In this document: positions 38,530 to 47,788 of the stretch, one piece after another
Layout: each line of letters opens with the position of its first letter
How positions within the stretch are numbered: the first letter of the stretch is position 1
Position numbers and translations under genes: made by a program
Source: Spartinivicinus marinus
GTDB lineage: Bacteria > Pseudomonadota > Gammaproteobacteria > Pseudomonadales > Zooshikellaceae
Direction: 5' to 3'
Length of the DNA: 64,000 bases
Assembly: GCF_026309355.1 (NCBI RefSeq)
Contig: NZ_JAPJZK010000001.1
Coordinates: forward strand, 1,674,001 to 1,738,000
Notes under the pieces: generated by a model
What the model was told of the DNA's origin: nothing
Seen by the model: the letters and a program-made list of their open reading frames with translations, nothing else
Databases searched by the model: none

Positions 38530-38562
38530 AAGCAACTTACTGATTACACCAGCAAGTCGCTT
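38530..38562 (-). terminator. imperfect hairpin after the M4 protease gene
   Basis: AAGC-ACTT-CTG (from 38530) pairs with CAG-AAGT-GCTT (to 38562) with single mismatches. On the minus strand it is followed by the T-rich TTGTTTAAT. It probably terminates the M4 gene. Confidence 0.4.
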
Positions 38563-38611
38563 TATACAACTAAAATTAAGTGTAGCTGGTTATACCCCTC
38601 ACGAATGGTTT

Positions 38612-40510
38612 TTACTTTTTCCAACTCCATTGCTGGATTGGATGATTATTAAGTGAAGTCCAAACACCTACCCTTGCTCCATTTCGAGTTCCCCAGCTAG
38701 TCAGCCGTAAACTTGAATCCTTACCATTTTGAATAACATTACCATTAAACTGCCAACGCTGATAATCTTGCGCGTTACATTGGCTTAATGCAACTCGACT
38801 TCCTCGTTTAGGATCAGCCCCCGCTGATAAGCATACATTACTGGTAGATTTAACTATTAAGCGACCTTTGTCATCAAGCAGCCACTGCTGATTATCGACA
38901 TTCTTACAAACTGATACAGATACTGAGCCCCCACCAGCTGTCAAGCAATAGCTAGTACCGGACCGTATAGGTTTATATTTGCCAGTGGGGTCAGGTGGCT
39001 CAACCTTACAACTATCACCTAAGCCAACTACTTTAAAAGCCGCTTTTACATCTGTAGCGGAATACCCTTTTTGTTTTGCTGCTTTCATTACATCACAAGC
39101 ACCTTGTTCAAAAGTAGAATTTTTCTGCCAAAAAACCTGATTAGATAACACCATTACATCAAAAGCTTTACGAACACCCCACCCTTTCACTTCTGCCAAC
39201 TGGTAAAAGGCTTTATTAAATATACCACTGGAGTGGTGCACATCCATTCCATTTCGATAGTTTTTAATATGCTCAATAGAGCCTCGGTGTTTACTTGGGT
39301 TAGGAAAGCTACGAATGCCTTTACCACTCTTCGTAATATCTGCTCCAACAATCCAGTCTACTTTGCCTCTCATGAAAAACTCTGCAGCTTCACCAGCCAT
39401 ATCTGAAAAAGCTTCATTCATTCCACCTGATTGATTACGATAAACCAAGTTTGAATTAAATTGAGTAAAACCATGACTCACTTCATGGGAAACTACATCT
39501 AGTCCAGTCAGCGGGTAGAAGGTATTACGCCCATCACCAAAAGTCATTGAACTACCATTCCAGAAAGCATTCTCGTAATTTCTACTGTAATGAACCCTTA
39601 ACGTTAATTTTGTTTTTAATGGTTTAACTCCATACCAGTCCTTATATAATTTAAATACAACGCCACCAAAAAAATGAGCATCATTTAAAGGAGAATAAGC
39701 ACCATTTATTTCTTTTGTAGTATTTTCTGGGCAGTTAAACTTATGAACAGAACCACCACTGGTTGCATGATTTAGGTTTATTGTTTTAACATATACATTT
39801 TCCATTCGACACTGATCATCAACATCTAAATTATCAAAATCCTTACCATAATAGTATTTACCAGTATCTCTATTTCCTCCTGGCCCTGTTGCTTTTTTAC
39901 CGTGAGCCAAACCTTCCCAGTGATCGATCACTTCTCCCGTGCGAGCATCAATTATAAAAAAAGGTCGGGATGGAAAGCCTAATGCATCTGTATAGTATGA
40001 AACCTCATAAACCAGTTTTGGCTCATCATCTTCAAGGTAGATAAATAATGCTTGTTGCTGATTTTCAAGCTTTAAATCTGATAAATGACTGATTCCCATA
40101 TACTGCTTAGCAATAAACTTTATTTGAGACTTATCTAAGTTGGGACGCAAATTTAAAGACAAGTCATCTAAGCCCTTCACTTGAAAACCAGAAAAACTCT
40201 CATATGCTCCATTTGCAGAACGAATTAATGTAAGAGTTAATCCCCAGATTGGAGTGTTATGATATTGTTGTTGAAAACGACTAATCGACTTTCCAGATTT
40301 AAGCAAAACATGATTTATCACTTTCACTTGTTCATTCTTAGACATACCCAATACAGTGGTAATTTGTTGATTTTGTGATAAGTCAATTTTTTTATTTAAT
40401 TCAAAGTTTGTTAAGTCGACTTTTTCAACTGCAGAACTTATGTTTACCGTCAATACACTTATTGAAATAGCACTGAGGTGAAATAACTTCAAAGATTTCA
40501 AACTATCCAT
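38612..40510 (-). CDS. secreted M4 (thermolysin/vibriolysin-like) metalloprotease with ricin-type lectin domain
   Basis: A 632-residue preproprotease. Signal peptide about 1-27, FTP/PepSY propeptide to about residue 205 (ending EGLAHGKKATGPGGN), then the M4 catalytic domain. The zinc site is VVSHEVSHGFTQ, the third ligand and stabilising residues lie in GGMNEAFSDMAGEAAEFF, and the proton-donor His is in MDVHHSSGIFNKAFYQLA. After PPDPTGKYKP comes a beta-trefoil lectin domain with QQWLLD, YQRWQFN and IQQWSWKK. Members degrade extracellular proteins such as elastin or collagen. All catalytic residues are present, so I expect an active enzyme with sugar-targeted binding. Confidence 0.93.
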   Translation of the reverse strand: MDSLKSLKLFHLSAISISVLTVNISSAVEKVDLTNFELNKKIDLSQNQQITTVLGMSKNEQVKVINHVLLKSGKSISRFQQQYHNTPIWGLTLTLIRSANGAYESFSGFQVKGLDDLSLNLRPNLDKSQIKFIAKQYMGISHLSDLKLENQQQALFIYLEDDEPKLVYEVSYYTDALGFPSRPFFIIDARTGEVIDHWEGLAHGKKATGPGGNRDTGKYYYGKDFDNLDVDDQCRMENVYVKTINLNHATSGGSVHKFNCPENTTKEINGAYSPLNDAHFFGGVVFKLYKDWYGVKPLKTKLTLRVHYSRNYENAFWNGSSMTFGDGRNTFYPLTGLDVVSHEVSHGFTQFNSNLVYRNQSGGMNEAFSDMAGEAAEFFMRGKVDWIVGADITKSGKGIRSFPNPSKHRGSIEHIKNYRNGMDVHHSSGIFNKAFYQLAEVKGWGVRKAFDVMVLSNQVFWQKNSTFEQGACDVMKAAKQKGYSATDVKAAFKVVGLGDSCKVEPPDPTGKYKPIRSGTSYCLTAGGGSVSVSVCKNVDNQQWLLDDKGRLIVKSTSNVCLSAGADPKRGSRVALSQCNAQDYQRWQFNGNVIQNGKDSSLRLTSWGTRNGARVGVWTSLNNHPIQQWSWKK

Positions 40511-40662
40511 ATGTCACTCCTTAACATATTTTAGCTGACAGATAGATTGAATTTTAGCCTACCACCATAAAGCCACTATCGCGACAGTTTTCGCATGAGA
40601 GCATCATCAAAAAAAACACTAAACACAAATCACAAAAAAACTTACCTTCATGATTTAGTCAT

Positions 40663-40691
40663 AAAAAAAGCGGCCAATAGCCGCTTTTTTT
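40663..40691. terminator. bidirectional terminator after the first metzincin
   Basis: Seven A, GCGGC, five-base loop, GCCGC, seven T. A strong intrinsic terminator on either strand, 19 bases beyond the stop of the metzincin gene read on the minus strand. Confidence 0.9.
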
Positions 40692-40709
40692 ATTCTATTA
40701 ATACAACTT

Positions 40710-42569
40710 TTATTTCACAACTTTTATATTATCAATATTAAACTCTACACCCCGGTCTGGACCAATAACCACCAGTTTAGCATCAACAAACTGAGATCCT
40801 TTAGCATTAAGCGTACCAGATAAAGTAAACCACTGACTATGAGTCACTTCTTTACGAGCAATACGATGCCAGTAGTTACGACGAGGGTTGTTTTTGTCTG
40901 TATACAGCAGGTATAGAGAAACTGGTTGAGCTGTACCACGGTAATTATCCAGCTTCACATCGGCTGAAACTTGATAAGACTTGTTCGCTTCAACATGCCC
41001 CGTAACATCCACACCAGGCCCATAATACCAAGCATTACGATTATAACTTCTTAGGCTATAACGACCTTTAGATGCATGGTAGCTTGTTCTATAAAAGCCA
41101 CTATCTAAGCTAATTGCCTCATAATTCCAATTTTCAAAGCTTTCTTCAAATGCAATTGGATTATTAGGTGTAACTGGCTTGGTAACTTCTACCAGTTTAA
41201 ATTCATCAATAATAAAGTCACGATTTGCTTGTGGACCGTAAGCAAATAATTTTAGCTTCTCAACAACAGCTCTTGACTTTAACTTGAACTTTTTCTTTAG
41301 CGTGGTGAACTCTTTATTGGTAACAGAGGCATCAGCTAAATACTGAAAGCTCTGACCACCATTAATTTCAAGGGTAATTTGTGCATCATCCCGAATAGTA
41401 TATCGCTCATCACCAACCAGTTTGATTTTTGCACTTACTTCATACTCATAGCCTTTTTTAACTTTATCAGTCACATCCTGCATAGGACCTGAATAAAAAT
41501 ATGGTCTATTTCTAACCTGTAACCGATAATCTTGACCACAGCTTGTAACTTTAGAAATTTGTTCTAAGTAACCTCCATGCCTAAACATAGACCAATCACT
41601 TACTTCGTTAAAATCTCCTTGTGATAATAAGTTTTTCTCCATATGAGGCTTCTTACAAAGCTCTGGCGTAGTTGGTTGAGTTGTTCCTGTTCCATTACCA
41701 GAGCCAGGATTGGTTTCACCTGGATTAGTTTCACCCGGATCAGTCTCCAATGGATGCTTAATTGGCATAAACTCAGAAATTTGCTTAGCCAGTTTGTTTA
41801 GGTTTTCAGAAGAGTCAGCACCATTGTATGACGTTTTTTCCACACCACATGCACGTCCATTACATTTGTACAGACCAGGGTTGGAAAATTGCTGTAGGCC
41901 AGTTGCTCTAAATACATAGGGATACGCCATCACGGTAGTGAAGTTACCTTGTTCACCATAGCCACGACCCCACTTATATACACCACCCACACTCTTTTGT
42001 TTTAATGAGTGGCCTAGCCCCATGTTATGGCCTAACTCATGAACAAACGTATTATAACCACAATCAACACCTACTAAATTATAAGCTTGAGAGCTGGCAC
42101 CATAATAGAATTTCCCTTCTGAGTTATATCGAGAAACATAGCCTTGTGGCACATAGCCTATTCCACAAGTAATATAACCATCATTAGTGCGCTCTGCTAA
42201 GTTAACTAATGTAACAATATCAGCACCGTGCTCTTTTCTTAGTTTTTGCACATAGCTATCTGCACGAAATCCATCTAAATTATAGCCATTCACAGTTTGA
42301 TAATAATTGGTTTTGAGTTTCTCAGAGTGCACTAAGCGCAATTTTAGGTTTATACTACTATTTGCATACGCCTTGTTTGCATATGATATATAAGAGGCAA
42401 TCCGAGCATCAATATCCCGCCCCTTATACGTCTTAGTTGCAGCATCAGTGTATAAAACCATTACATCTACAATAGTTTCTTGCGTATTTGCATATGCTGT
42501 ATTTATAGAAATCACTGCAGCAGTCAATAAACTACTACTAGTAAGAACGAACTTACCAAATACTTTCAT
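40710..42569 (-). CDS. secreted metzincin (reprolysin-like) metalloprotease with two C-terminal jelly-roll-like domains, active site intact
   Basis: A 619-residue exported zinc protease. Signal peptide about 1-27, and the catalytic domain starts almost at once (ETIVDVMVLYTDAA), so the chain lacks its own N-terminal prodomain. The zinc site HELGHNMGLGHS (about 176-187) is the complete HExxHxxGxxH, with the Met-turn TVMAYP downstream. A Pro/Gly/Thr linker (DPGETNPGETNPG) leads to two domains of about 150 residues that resemble CBM4_9-type beta-sandwiches (NLLSQGDFNEVSDW... and FEESFENWNYEA...). The gene immediately upstream encodes a membrane-anchored prodomain-like partner. It is the sister of the gene at 45599-47740. 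Confidence 0.88.
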   Translation of the reverse strand: MKVFGKFVLTSSSLLTAAVISINTAYANTQETIVDVMVLYTDAATKTYKGRDIDARIASYISYANKAYANSSINLKLRLVHSEKLKTNYYQTVNGYNLDGFRADSYVQKLRKEHGADIVTLVNLAERTNDGYITCGIGYVPQGYVSRYNSEGKFYYGASSQAYNLVGVDCGYNTFVHELGHNMGLGHSLKQKSVGGVYKWGRGYGEQGNFTTVMAYPYVFRATGLQQFSNPGLYKCNGRACGVEKTSYNGADSSENLNKLAKQISEFMPIKHPLETDPGETNPGETNPGSGNGTGTTQPTTPELCKKPHMEKNLLSQGDFNEVSDWSMFRHGGYLEQISKVTSCGQDYRLQVRNRPYFYSGPMQDVTDKVKKGYEYEVSAKIKLVGDERYTIRDDAQITLEINGGQSFQYLADASVTNKEFTTLKKKFKLKSRAVVEKLKLFAYGPQANRDFIIDEFKLVEVTKPVTPNNPIAFEESFENWNYEAISLDSGFYRTSYHASKGRYSLRSYNRNAWYYGPGVDVTGHVEANKSYQVSADVKLDNYRGTAQPVSLYLLYTDKNNPRRNYWHRIARKEVTHSQWFTLSGTLNAKGSQFVDAKLVVIGPDRGVEFNIDNIKVVK

Positions 42570-42613
42570 CAGGTGACTCTCCCTTGTATGTAGTGTAAAG
42601 TGTTGTCTATTAG

Positions 42614-43282
42614 TTAGCGCTCTTGCGGCGCTTGTAAATTCCCGCCAGATACTGCTGGTGGCTCATCAACGGCAGCTTTAATATTGTTTTCATTTATTAT
42701 TTGGGTTTTGCCTGAGCCATTATCTATGACAGCTGAATAAATCCCTTCGCGAGAGGAAATAGTTATATGGGTTTGGGTTTTCCCTCTGGTAACAATAACA
42801 TTTTCAGTAGGATCACCATCCACAATAACCCCTGTCCATACATGAACATCATTAAATGAATTAGCTGTATCAGTCAGCTTGGTAATAAATGACTTATTTA
42901 ACTCAGGAATAGGAAACTCAAGTACCTGACCTACCTGGATCTGCTCGATATAGGATGGATTTACTTGAAGATGGTCAACAGGAATATCGAATTTATCAAC
43001 CGTTTGTTGCTGTCCAGTTTCTTGCCAAAATACTACAGGTGTTCCATCTGATTTTGGTGGTTGCGGTTTTTTCTTTGGTACAGGCAAGTTACTTGACTCA
43101 GCCAACTCTTCTGATTTATCAGTATTTTCAACTTTACCAAGACTATTGCTTAACTCTTGCTGACCAACATTATTATTGACTTGATCAACAGTGACTTTAT
43201 GGTCATTGTTTTGAGCAACCCATAAGCCAATAGCAATACCTGCAACAGCACATAATGAGCCTGCAGCAAGTTTCCAAGACAT
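42614..43282 (-). CDS. membrane-anchored prodomain/chaperone-like partner of the adjacent metzincin
   Basis: A 222-residue protein with one N-terminal membrane helix (LAAGSLCAVAGIAIGLWVA), an Asn/Glu/Pro-rich periplasmic linker and a C-terminal globular domain (HLQVNPSYIEQIQVGQVLEF, DVHVWTGVIVDGD, NVIVTRGKTQTH, GIYSAVIDNGSGK). That domain resembles the N-terminal prodomain that reprolysin-like bacterial proteases usually carry in cis. It ends 44 bases before the metzincin start. ATG 43282 is chosen for GGGAGG nine bases upstream; the open frame continues to 43414 without a ribosome site. By analogy with Acinetobacter CpaB/CpaA it may act as an anchored chaperone or inhibitor for type II secretion. 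That is inference. Confidence 0.7.
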   Translation of the reverse strand: MSWKLAAGSLCAVAGIAIGLWVAQNNDHKVTVDQVNNNVGQQELSNSLGKVENTDKSEELAESSNLPVPKKKPQPPKSDGTPVVFWQETGQQQTVDKFDIPVDHLQVNPSYIEQIQVGQVLEFPIPELNKSFITKLTDTANSFNDVHVWTGVIVDGDPTENVIVTRGKTQTHITISSREGIYSAVIDNGSGKTQIINENNIKAAVDEPPAVSGGNLQAPQER

Positions 43283-43648
43283 CAAATTCGGCCTCCCCAT
43301 GGTTATAAGTGATAGGTATGTTGTTAAATGCTGGTTTTCTTGCGATTTTTTTAATAAATAACAAGAGCTGCTATATTTTCCCCCTTTACTAATAATAGTG
43401 TTGAAGGAGTTCACTAGTGGTACATACTAACTAGGTTATACAACAACTAACGTGTGGCGAATTATAATGTCGAGATTGATTTGAAAAAGAGATGTAGCGC
43501 ACAAAAAATCGATTTAAAGGAGCGCGAAACAAGAATAGATTAATAACTCAAAAGCCATAAAATGACTAGGTGGTTTTAAGATCAAAAAGGACGTGAGTAC
43601 AGCACGCTCAAGGATACAAGTGAAAAGATAAACAGGAAAAAAGATGAG
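43283..43648. other. intergenic region upstream of the metzincin partner gene
   Basis: About 365 AT-rich bases. An ATTATAAT palindrome at 43461-43468 could serve as a -10 box for the minus-strand partner-metzincin operon, but no good -35 box goes with it. I see no other structure. Confidence 0.3.
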
Positions 43649-44437
43649 TTAATTCAATAAAGCAGATAGCTTATTTTTTATTCTAGTTTCCCACCTACTT
43701 ATCTTCAATAAGTCAACACGAGAGAGGGTAATATTTTTTTCTGGGGGCTGATCAAGCCCAGCTAGCACAGGGACTGGCAGTGCGTCAATAATAGCACTAA
43801 TGTTGTCAAAATTATTATCACTTATAACATCTATAACCCAAGCAGACACTTTTTTGTTTTTTATTATGTCAAGCGAGACAGGTGTTGCTGATAGCCTAAC
43901 TACCTCAACTTGAAAACCAAGCTGGTTAACCAAGTTAGAAAGCACAGCCTGACTTCTATCAGAATCCGTTATCAATCCAACAACAGGACCCAATTCTACT
44001 TTTTCAATACACAGCACTTTCTGAATAGTAGTTACAAACTCACGACTAACAACAGGCACTGAAATGCATGCTTGAGCCCCCAGGCTGATTGCCATTTTCC
44101 CTAAATAGCGGTCATTCCATTCATTAATCACTATTATAGGAATATTTGATGCAACAGGGTCACTTCTTAACAGCTGTATAAGTGATAAACAAGTGATACC
44201 CTGCAAGTCAGCACTAATTAAAATAATATTGGGGGAAAAGCGCTTGACCATCACTGCAGCCATTAAAGGCTCACTACAAACCAACGCATCCATAGCAAGA
44301 CGGCAAACCATATTATCAAGCAACTTCGATGTATTTCCAGAGTGCCCAATTAACAGCCCTTTAAGCGCAATATTAGAACTCCAATGTTGCTTAGTTGAGC
44401 AAAGTGTTAGCTCGCCATGGTCAGCATTAGCGTTCAT
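43649..44437 (-). CDS. degenerate receiver protein with CheB-N-like second domain
   Basis: A 262-residue cytoplasmic protein. Residues about 25-140 look like a CheY-type fold (LKGLLIGHSGNTSKLLDNMV, then FSPNIILISADLQGITCLSLIQLLR, IPIIVINEW, GAQACISVPV), but the usual phospho-acceptor Asp pattern is poor. Residues 150-262 (GPVVGLITDSDRSQAVLSNLVNQLGFQVEVV ... ALPVPVLAGLDQPPEKN ... RWETRIKNKLSALL) resemble the N-terminal pseudo-receiver of ChpB-type chemotaxis methylesterases, with no CheB catalytic domain after it. It starts at ATG 44437. No chemotaxis genes are nearby. A regulatory role for the protease island is only a guess. Confidence 0.6.
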   Translation of the reverse strand: MNANADHGELTLCSTKQHWSSNIALKGLLIGHSGNTSKLLDNMVCRLAMDALVCSEPLMAAVMVKRFSPNIILISADLQGITCLSLIQLLRSDPVASNIPIIVINEWNDRYLGKMAISLGAQACISVPVVSREFVTTIQKVLCIEKVELGPVVGLITDSDRSQAVLSNLVNQLGFQVEVVRLSATPVSLDIIKNKKVSAWVIDVISDNNFDNISAIIDALPVPVLAGLDQPPEKNITLSRVDLLKISRWETRIKNKLSALLN

Positions 44438-45168
44438 ATATTGTAACCCTTAAACTGCAGGATATTGACGATTGGAACAAATAGTTAGTAGACAAGCCAA
44501 AATGGTTTAGTTTGCAGATCTATATAATTCTAAGTAAATATAGAAACACTTACTTTTTATACTATGTAGAAGCGTTAATTAATTATGGTACTCATAATTC
44601 AACCACAAGCAATACCATTACCTACCAGACATACAATAGTCTTTCTTACCAAAGCTATCTGTATTATCAGCTATCTATTCGGCCAATTAGTTATTTGGCC
44701 AGCAAATTTAACTACTCACACCTTTGTGAGTTAGCATTAAACTACATAATTCTTACTAATAAAATCTGCTAATCTGCATTCTTAGACTCTGATCAATAAT
44801 TTAGCGCCTACCAATTATTTATTGACTACTAAAAATAAAAAATGATTCGCAATTAGTTAGCCAGAGAGACTGTGCACTTTAGAGGCAACTCCTAAGTATA
44901 CAGGCTCAATAACTCTCTCTCATTCAGTAAGTTTAACAGCAACAGGCCTCAAAGGGCTTATGAATATATAGGTGGCGGGATGGGTGAAGATAACAAAAGT
45001 TATTTGAGAAAAGAGTAAGAGAGAAATTTAAGTAAATATATTTATATCTATTTACAGCAACTTAACTACAAGATATTTCTTAATGTGAACTAATTTGATC
45101 AGCTGAAGAAAAACGTAGTTTTGTATAATCAGACGACCTTCACTCTAGAATATAACTAGAATGCAGGC
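44438..45168. other. 731-base AT-rich gap without a credible gene
   Basis: It holds a perfect 7-bp hairpin (ACTCACA 44714-44720, loop CCTT, TGTGAGT 44725-44731) and short inverted GGCCAA repeats nearby. The open frame at 44512-44772 has no ribosome site and an unlikely Tyr/Ser/Asn-rich product, so I do not call it. Confidence 0.4.
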
Positions 45169-45324
45169 CTAATCATGATTAACTGACAACTCTATAACAT
45201 GCTGATCAGAGGATTGACTATTAGCCTTGTACTCGGCATTCTCAGCATTCGTACCTAAAATGAAGGCAGCACACACTGCTGTCAGCATTATAGCACAGGC
45301 TTTCAATAGGTTTTTATCAAACAT
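45169..45324 (-). CDS. small membrane or secreted peptide (51 residues)
   Basis: A short gene with an excellent ribosome site (GAGGTGG, six bases before ATG 45324). The product starts MFDKNLLKACAIMLTAVCAAFI: a positive N terminus and a hydrophobic core, followed by LGTNAENAEY, which resembles a signal-peptide cleavage region. A polar tail ends QHVIELSVNHD. It may be exported as a peptide of about 24 residues or stay as a single-pass membrane protein. It lies alone between the Gln-site metzincin gene and the receiver-like gene, all on the minus strand. I recognise no family. Confidence 0.55.
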   Translation of the reverse strand: MFDKNLLKACAIMLTAVCAAFILGTNAENAEYKANSQSSDQHVIELSVNHD

Positions 45325-45410
45325 ATTTGCCACCTCATCAATATATAAATAAACATCTACCCTGTAACTGGACTTGATTATAGAAGTCTACTTAATAAAA
45401 AAAAGAGAAC

Positions 45411-45599
45411 CTACGCACAAGATTCAATCGAAGCTGTCAAAAAAATTATCACCTTGTGGCCTTGGTCTCTTTGTTTTTTTGCGTGATTACACATTGTAAC
45501 AAATGAGTAATAGTACTTATCTGTAGATGTTTCACTGCTAAAGATTGGTATCAACTCATCAATAGGCAACCACTTTCCCACTGTATCACTATTTGACAC
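45411..45599 (-). CDS. possible small protein overlapping the end of the second metzincin
   Basis: A 62-residue open frame starting at a GTG that overlaps the metzincin stop (TAGTG), which would allow coupled re-initiation. The sequence (SNSDTVGKWLPIDELIPIFSS..., HAKKQRDQGHKVIIFLTASIESC) is balanced in composition, with no signal peptide. No family recognised, and it could be chance. Confidence 0.3.
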   Translation of the reverse strand: MSNSDTVGKWLPIDELIPIFSSETSTDKYYYSFVTMCNHAKKQRDQGHKVIIFLTASIESCA

Positions 45600-47740
45600 T
45601 ATTTTTTCTTTACATTGATGTCATCAATGAAGAAGTCATTGCCTGGCTCAGGACCAAATAGATACAGATGAATGAACTGAACATTACCTTTTGCTTTAAA
45701 GCTAAAATCTCCTGAAACCCTTGCCCACTGCTGGCCTGCCGGTAGTTTAGCGGTTTTAACCCGATGCCAGTGATACCCTTCATCATCCACATAAAAAAGC
45801 TGGACATCGATCAGCTGCTCGCTTGTTTGACCAGCCGCCTGTCTAGCACTCAAGTCGAACTGGTATTGCTTGCCACTTTCTAGTAGCCCTTTCATATCTA
45901 GAGCAGGCCCTGAGTACCAGTGGCTTCGTCCCGACACTTTCATACTGTACTGACCCGCCCCAGCGACTTCTTTCGAGCGAGAGACCTGGTCAACCCCGAA
46001 GAAAGGAATCCAGCCATGCAAGCCTAGCTCAAAGTCGTGTTTAATTACCTCTTTATCTGGCTTAGGAGGCTCAGCACCGACCTGAGTCAACTTAACTTCA
46101 TCAACATTTAGAGCATATTCACTCTTAGGCCCAAATAATAACACCTGGACTTTTTTCAACTCACCCAACGCCTGAACTTTAAACTTATTTTTCACCAAGC
46201 TCATTTCACTGCTGGTGATAGATTTGTTGACCAAGTATTGATAATGAACACCAACTTCATCAGTTATTTGTAACGCTACGCGAGCCATTCCTCTAATTTG
46301 CTGATTAGAATCTATCTGCATTTTTGCGGATATTTCATACTCAGTATCCAGCTTTACTTTTTCTGTAATATCTTGAATAACGCCATCATAGAATGCCTTA
46401 CGGTTTTTAATAGATAAAATATTATCCTTACCACAAGACTTCTGTTTCTCAACTTTTTCCAAGTTCACACTACTATTGTGGAACGATCTCCAAGGATTAA
46501 GACTATTAAAGTCACCTTCCGCAATAAGGTTATTAGCCATATGTGGTTTCTTACAAAGATCTGTGTTTGGTTTATCATCATCACCTGGATCAGGGTTATC
46601 ATCACCGCCAGGACAGTCTGGTCCGCCGGAACCAGCATCAGGTTTATCGCTAGACTTAATAATTACAGACACTATATTTGAATAGTCTGAATCGCCTATT
46701 TCATTAGCTGCTTTTATTCGATAGTCATAGTGTTTATCCAATAGCACAGCCGTATCTGTATATGAAGTAGTATCTGCAGCCAGTTCGATTAAGTTCGCCC
46801 AGTCACTACTTTCTTTTAACTTACGTTGCAGAATAAATTTTTCTTCGTTATTACTGTTGTCTTTCCAGCTAAGTATTACTGTTTTGTTATCTTTGTTAAC
46901 CTTACCAGACAAGTCTGTTGGCTTGCTTGGCTTTTCTTTGTCATCATCAGGGTTCGGTTTAACCGTGCCCACAAAGCTAGCGACTTGGCTAGCCACTACT
47001 TTTAGGTTTTCAACTGCATCAGCACCATTTGCATTATTTTTATCTATACCACAAGGCTGACTTTTACATTTATTTTGCGCTGGACTAGAAAACTGCTGTA
47101 CATGCTTAGCACCATTAAAGGTTTTAGGATAAGCCATTATTGTTGTAAAAAGTCCATTTACCCCATGCCCTCTTGCCCAGGGATAAATACCTCCAACACG
47201 GCCAGAAGGTTTCTCATTTTGGGCCGAGTGCCCTAACCCCATGTTATGACCAAGCTGGTGAACATAAGCCAGTAACCCACATTCAGCACCAATAACATTG
47301 AATCCATAACCACTAGCACTACGATTAAATTTACCCGTTTCTGCATTCCCCTTTGGTACCCAAGCCGTGCCACAAATATCTTTCTCACGAAGTGTAATTA
47401 AGGTAACTAAGTCGGCACCATACTGCTTGCGTAAACCAGCTATTTTTTGGTCATCTGTAAATTTTTTTAATGTATTACTGGATACATTGCCAAATACATC
47501 CGTTGATTGACCTGAATAAACAACTCTCAGCTTTATATCGACTTCACTGTTACGATAGCTTTGGTTTGCATACTCAACCAAGTTAGTAATATGTGCATTA
47601 ATATCCTTTACTTTGCTTGCCGCTTCAGGTGTATATAACAGCATCACATCAACAGTCGTTGTTGCCATTGCCTGCCCAGTAATTAATGATGACACAGCCA
47701 AACTCAACCCAATCAACGCCTGTCTACTTTGTGATTGCAT
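45599..47740 (-). CDS. secreted metzincin homologue with FN3 and jelly-roll-like domains; catalytic Glu replaced by Gln
   Basis: A 713-residue exported paralogue of the gene at 40710-42569. Signal peptide about 1-26, catalytic domain beginning TTVDVMLLYTPEAAS, and the zinc region VHQLGHNMGLGHS followed by Met-turn TIMAYP. The three zinc histidines are kept, but the catalytic Glu of HExxH is Gln (codon CAG on the minus strand). This is the change commonly engineered to kill such enzymes, so I predict a binding-only pseudoprotease. A fibronectin type III domain follows (KPTDLSGKVNKDNKTVILSWKD...), then a Gly/Asp/Pro linker and two beta-sandwich domains like those of the sister protein. The 48-base gap to the upstream partner gene indicates one operon. 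Confidence 0.85.
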   Translation of the reverse strand: MQSQSRQALIGLSLAVSSLITGQAMATTTVDVMLLYTPEAASKVKDINAHITNLVEYANQSYRNSEVDIKLRVVYSGQSTDVFGNVSSNTLKKFTDDQKIAGLRKQYGADLVTLITLREKDICGTAWVPKGNAETGKFNRSASGYGFNVIGAECGLLAYVHQLGHNMGLGHSAQNEKPSGRVGGIYPWARGHGVNGLFTTIMAYPKTFNGAKHVQQFSSPAQNKCKSQPCGIDKNNANGADAVENLKVVASQVASFVGTVKPNPDDDKEKPSKPTDLSGKVNKDNKTVILSWKDNSNNEEKFILQRKLKESSDWANLIELAADTTSYTDTAVLLDKHYDYRIKAANEIGDSDYSNIVSVIIKSSDKPDAGSGGPDCPGGDDNPDPGDDDKPNTDLCKKPHMANNLIAEGDFNSLNPWRSFHNSSVNLEKVEKQKSCGKDNILSIKNRKAFYDGVIQDITEKVKLDTEYEISAKMQIDSNQQIRGMARVALQITDEVGVHYQYLVNKSITSSEMSLVKNKFKVQALGELKKVQVLLFGPKSEYALNVDEVKLTQVGAEPPKPDKEVIKHDFELGLHGWIPFFGVDQVSRSKEVAGAGQYSMKVSGRSHWYSGPALDMKGLLESGKQYQFDLSARQAAGQTSEQLIDVQLFYVDDEGYHWHRVKTAKLPAGQQWARVSGDFSFKAKGNVQFIHLYLFGPEPGNDFFIDDINVKKK

Positions 47741-47788
47741 GCAACCAAACTCCTATTATTAACAAGGGTTTCTTCTTAAATAGCAGGG

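Noticed and set aside
44512-44772. 86-codon plus-strand open frame in the AT-rich gap
   Set aside because: No ribosome site, and the product is Tyr/Ser/Asn/Ile-rich as expected from random AT-rich DNA.
46476-46685. Plus-strand frames antisense to the metzincin linker
   Set aside because: They arise from the low-complexity Gly/Asp/Pro linker read on the other strand.
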